NCBI RefSeq assembly: GCF_964036595.1
Contig: NZ_OZ038523.1
Span: 2,362,501-2,426,500, forward strand
DNA length: 64,000 bases
DNA from: Tenacibaculum sp. 190524A05c
Lineage (GTDB): Bacteria; Bacteroidota; Bacteroidia; Flavobacteriales; Flavobacteriaceae
Reading direction: 5' to 3'
Part shown: piece by piece, positions 62,022-64,000 of the stretch
Position numbering within the stretch: the stretch's first letter is position 1
Layout: the number at the start of each line of letters is the position of its first letter
Notes under the pieces: model-generated
The model's database searches: none
What the model saw: the letters and a program-made list of their open reading frames with translations, nothing else
What the model was told of the DNA's origin: nothing
Position numbers and translations under genes: made by a program

Positions 62022-63173
62022 TTGAAACCAATATCAATATCAGCTTTTGCATCTATATCTCCTTTAGGAAAAACTTCAGAAGAAGTTTGGAATAGTTATT
62101 TAGATAATGATCACAGAATTTCGAAAAGAGATTTTAAAAACTTTACTGAGTGGACCGCTTCTATTTCTGAAGAAGACAGAAAGGAAATTGAAAATATTCG
62201 AAACTCAGATAATAAGTACAAAAGTCTTGATGACACTGTTTTGTTTGCAATTTATGCTTCTAGAAAAGCAGTAATAGATGCGAATTGGAAAACTGGGGAT
62301 GATTTTGGAATTAATATTGGTTCTTCTCGAGGAGCAACAGCATTGTTTGAAAAATTTCATGAAGAATTTCTTGAAACTGGAACTTCCTCTACCTTAAGTT
62401 CCCCAACAACTACATTAGGAAATATTTCATCTTGGATTGCCCATGATTTGAAAAGTTCAGGTCCAGAAATTTCACATTCTATTACCTGTTCTACTGCTTT
62501 ACATTCTTTATTAAATGGTGTTGCTTGGATTCAAGCAGGAATGTGTGATAAATTTATTGTTGGTGGTAGTGAAGCTCCGTTGACAGATTTTACCATCGCA
62601 CAAATGAAAGCGTTAAAAGTATATTCCAAAGAAACAGAAGGAAATCCATGTAAAGCTTTTGATTTAGAAAAAACCAAAAACACTATGGTTCTAGGTGAAG
62701 GTGCTGCTGTAGTATGTTTAGAAAATGAAATTTCAGATAAAACAATAGCTAAAATAGAAGGTGTTGGATATGCTACTGAAGTTTTAAAACATAATACTTC
62801 AGTAACAGCGGATGCTGAATGTTTTCAAAAATCTATGAAGATGGCTTGTAAGCATATCAACTTAGATGAAATTGATGCGATTGTAATGCATGCTCCCGGA
62901 ACTATAAAAGGTGATTCTTCAGAAGTTAATGCGATTCATAAAGTTTTTTGTAACAAAATTCCTTTTTTAACTACTAATAAATGGAAGATTGGTCACACCT
63001 TCGGAGCTTCTGGTTTATTAAATCTAGAATTAGGCCTTTTAATGTTACAACATCAAAAGGTAATTGAAGTTCCTTTTGCTATGAAACAAACACCTCCAAA
63101 ACATATTAAAAAAGTATTAGTAAATGCTGTTGGATTTGGTGGTAATGCTGTAACCGTCTTATTGAGTTTATAA
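62022..63173 (+). CDS. Beta-ketoacyl-ACP synthase-like protein
   Basis: The predicted protein has 383 residues and starts at TTG (LKPISISAFASISPLGKTSEEVW). The Cys-His-His triad is C156 (SITCSTALHS), H290 (VMHAPGT) and H325 (GHTFGASG). It therefore looks active, not decarboxylase-only. Location next to the biotin cluster, read from its own promoter candidate, suggests a role in pimeloyl precursor synthesis, but plain fatty acid or polyketide chemistry is equally possible. It is shorter than standard FabF (about 410). Confidence 0.86.
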   Translation: MKPISISAFASISPLGKTSEEVWNSYLDNDHRISKRDFKNFTEWTASISEEDRKEIENIRNSDNKYKSLDDTVLFAIYASRKAVIDANWKTGDDFGINIGSSRGATALFEKFHEEFLETGTSSTLSSPTTTLGNISSWIAHDLKSSGPEISHSITCSTALHSLLNGVAWIQAGMCDKFIVGGSEAPLTDFTIAQMKALKVYSKETEGNPCKAFDLEKTKNTMVLGEGAAVVCLENEISDKTIAKIEGVGYATEVLKHNTSVTADAECFQKSMKMACKHINLDEIDAIVMHAPGTIKGDSSEVNAIHKVFCNKIPFLTTNKWKIGHTFGASGLLNLELGLLMLQHQKVIEVPFAMKQTPPKHIKKVLVNAVGFGGNAVTVLLSL

Positions 63174-63237
63174 CTGACTTTTGTTCAGTTTGTTTAAAAT
63201 ATATATTTTTACTTACAACTAACTAAATTGCTTAACT

Positions 63238-63801
63238 ATGGAATGGTTCTTAGAACTTTCGTCTATTCAACAAGTGTATTGGATTGTCACTGGTATTTCA
63301 ACACTTTTTTTTCTATTTATTTTATTCAGCACATTCTTAGGATTTGACACAGATGATATTGGTGATGTTGATGCTGAAATTGACGCTGATACTGGAGCTG
63401 GATTTCAATTCTTCACTTTCAAAAATATGGTTGGTTTTTTCACCATTTTTGGATGGAGTGGAATTTCAAGTTTAAATTCTGGAAACTCAACTTTTCTTAC
63501 AATTATTATATCAACCGTTTGTGGTTTGATAATGATGACCGTAATGGCAGTTCTGTTTTACTATATCAATAAACTTAATGATAGCGGAACTTTAAAAATG
63601 GAAAATGCCGTTGGCGCTGTTGGAGAAGTATACTTGACCATTGGAGCTAATCGATCTAGTATAGGAAAAGTTCATGTAAGAGTTCAAAATTCGTTAAGAG
63701 AGTTGGAAGCACTTACAGATCATGAAGAAAATTTAACTCAAGGAACTGTAGTTACGGTTACTGAGGTTACCTCAAATGGAATATTAATTGTAAAACTATA
63801 A
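63238..63801 (+). CDS. NfeD-like/OB-fold membrane protein, flotillin partner
   Basis: The predicted protein has 187 residues. Three hydrophobic helices (near 15-34, 66-85 and 88-110) surround an acidic loop (DTDDIGDVDAEIDAD). A C-terminal OB-fold follows (VGAVGEVYLTIGANRSSIGKVHVRVQ...GTVVTVTEVTSNGILIVKL). NfeD-like proteins are commonly encoded beside flotillin, as here with an 8-base gap. A role in organising membrane microdomains is inferred from the family. Confidence 0.88.
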   Translation: MEWFLELSSIQQVYWIVTGISTLFFLFILFSTFLGFDTDDIGDVDAEIDADTGAGFQFFTFKNMVGFFTIFGWSGISSLNSGNSTFLTIIISTVCGLIMMTVMAVLFYYINKLNDSGTLKMENAVGAVGEVYLTIGANRSSIGKVHVRVQNSLRELEALTDHEENLTQGTVVTVTEVTSNGILIVKL

Positions 63802-63809
63802 ACTAAAAA

Positions 63810-64000
63810 ATGACTATGCAAAAACTAATGTTATTACAAATTGGCGAATCTGGTGCCTTTGCCGGACTAGCAGGAATTGTTATCGCAATTCTCTTTATCT
63901 TCATCTTAATTACAACCTTAATCAAACGCTACAAAAGATGTCCATCAGACAGAATTTTAGTCGTTTATGGTAAAGTTGGTGGCGGACAATCTGCAAAATG
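63810..64000 (+). CDS. Flotillin family protein (3' end outside window)
   Basis: About 63 residues are visible. The N-terminus has a hydrophobic helix (GIVIAILFIFILITTLI) and then KRYKRCPSDRILVVYGKVGGGQSAK, the typical start of a flotillin SPFH domain in Bacteroidota. The right window edge cuts the gene. It is the partner of the NfeD-like gene. Confidence 0.88.
   Translation, partial: MTMQKLMLLQIGESGAFAGLAGIVIAILFIFILITTLIKRYKRCPSDRILVVYGKVGGGQSAK

Noticed and set aside
63172..63190. Hairpin after the ketosynthase gene (AACTGA/TCAGTT)
   Set aside because: The stem is only 6 bp with no clean T-run, so it is too weak to call a terminator.

Overview
The window looks like chromosomal DNA of a low-GC marine-type Flavobacteriia (Bacteroidota). 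Signs are a C-terminal type IX secretion (T9SS) sorting domain, 'PEGFNYQ'-type secreted proteins, promoter-like TAnnTTTG boxes, and the YicC/Gmk/NadD and BioF/BioD/BioA gene sets. The genus cannot be fixed from the sequence alone. No rRNA, tRNA, CRISPR array, transposase or phage head/packaging gene is visible.

1-15.6 kb, plus strand: a surface and secreted-protein region. Three proteins (one cut by the left edge) share a roughly 200-residue C-terminal module ending in two dockerin-like calcium loops and the octapeptide NIGKGEQF. Among them lie a leucine-rich-repeat (LRR) lipoprotein, a trimeric-fibre-like secreted protein, a T9SS cargo protein, a 54-residue peptide and a membrane-bound TPR/HTH regulator. 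The lipoprotein gene and a DUF262/DUF1524 (GmrSD-like) defence gene are each bracketed by a pair of 36-42 nt direct repeats. The two brackets abut, which suggests two successive insertions behind the first LRR gene.

15.6-46.2 kb, minus strand: the centrepiece is one tightly packed run of 21 genes encoding an extracellular contractile injection system (eCIS; Afp/PVC/MAC/AlgoCIS type). In transcription order it has: cap (DUF4255), an unknown 353-residue protein, sheath, two tube proteins, DUF5908, LysM hub protein, VgrG-like spike, PAAR tip, gp25, two baseplate wedge proteins, a 1724-residue PKD-rich protein (candidate fibre), tape measure, a holin-like membrane protein, a DUF4157 protein with tandem acidic repeats, a membrane-anchored small protein, a 1405-residue DUF4157 protein with a nuclease-like C-terminal motif (candidate effector), a SUKH-like candidate immunity protein, a CHAP peptidoglycan hydrolase and the AAA+ ATPase. 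There is a good promoter candidate ahead of the cap gene and an inverted repeat at the convergent far end. The structural set looks complete, and the accessory genes sit together near the 3' end.

46.4-64 kb: ordinary chromosomal genes. A plus-strand run carries an EamA transporter, yicC, gmk, nadD, an M23 peptidase, a GH3 enzyme and a small secreted protein. A minus-strand block holds an ECF sigma factor with a YCII partner, then an S41 protease, a dCMP deaminase, a HupE/UreJ protein and an Lrp/AsnC regulator. A plus-strand operon holds a UmuD-like protease, bioF, a DUF2007 protein, bioD and bioA, facing a convergent Coa1-like gene. Then come a ketosynthase and an NfeD-like/flotillin pair cut by the right edge.
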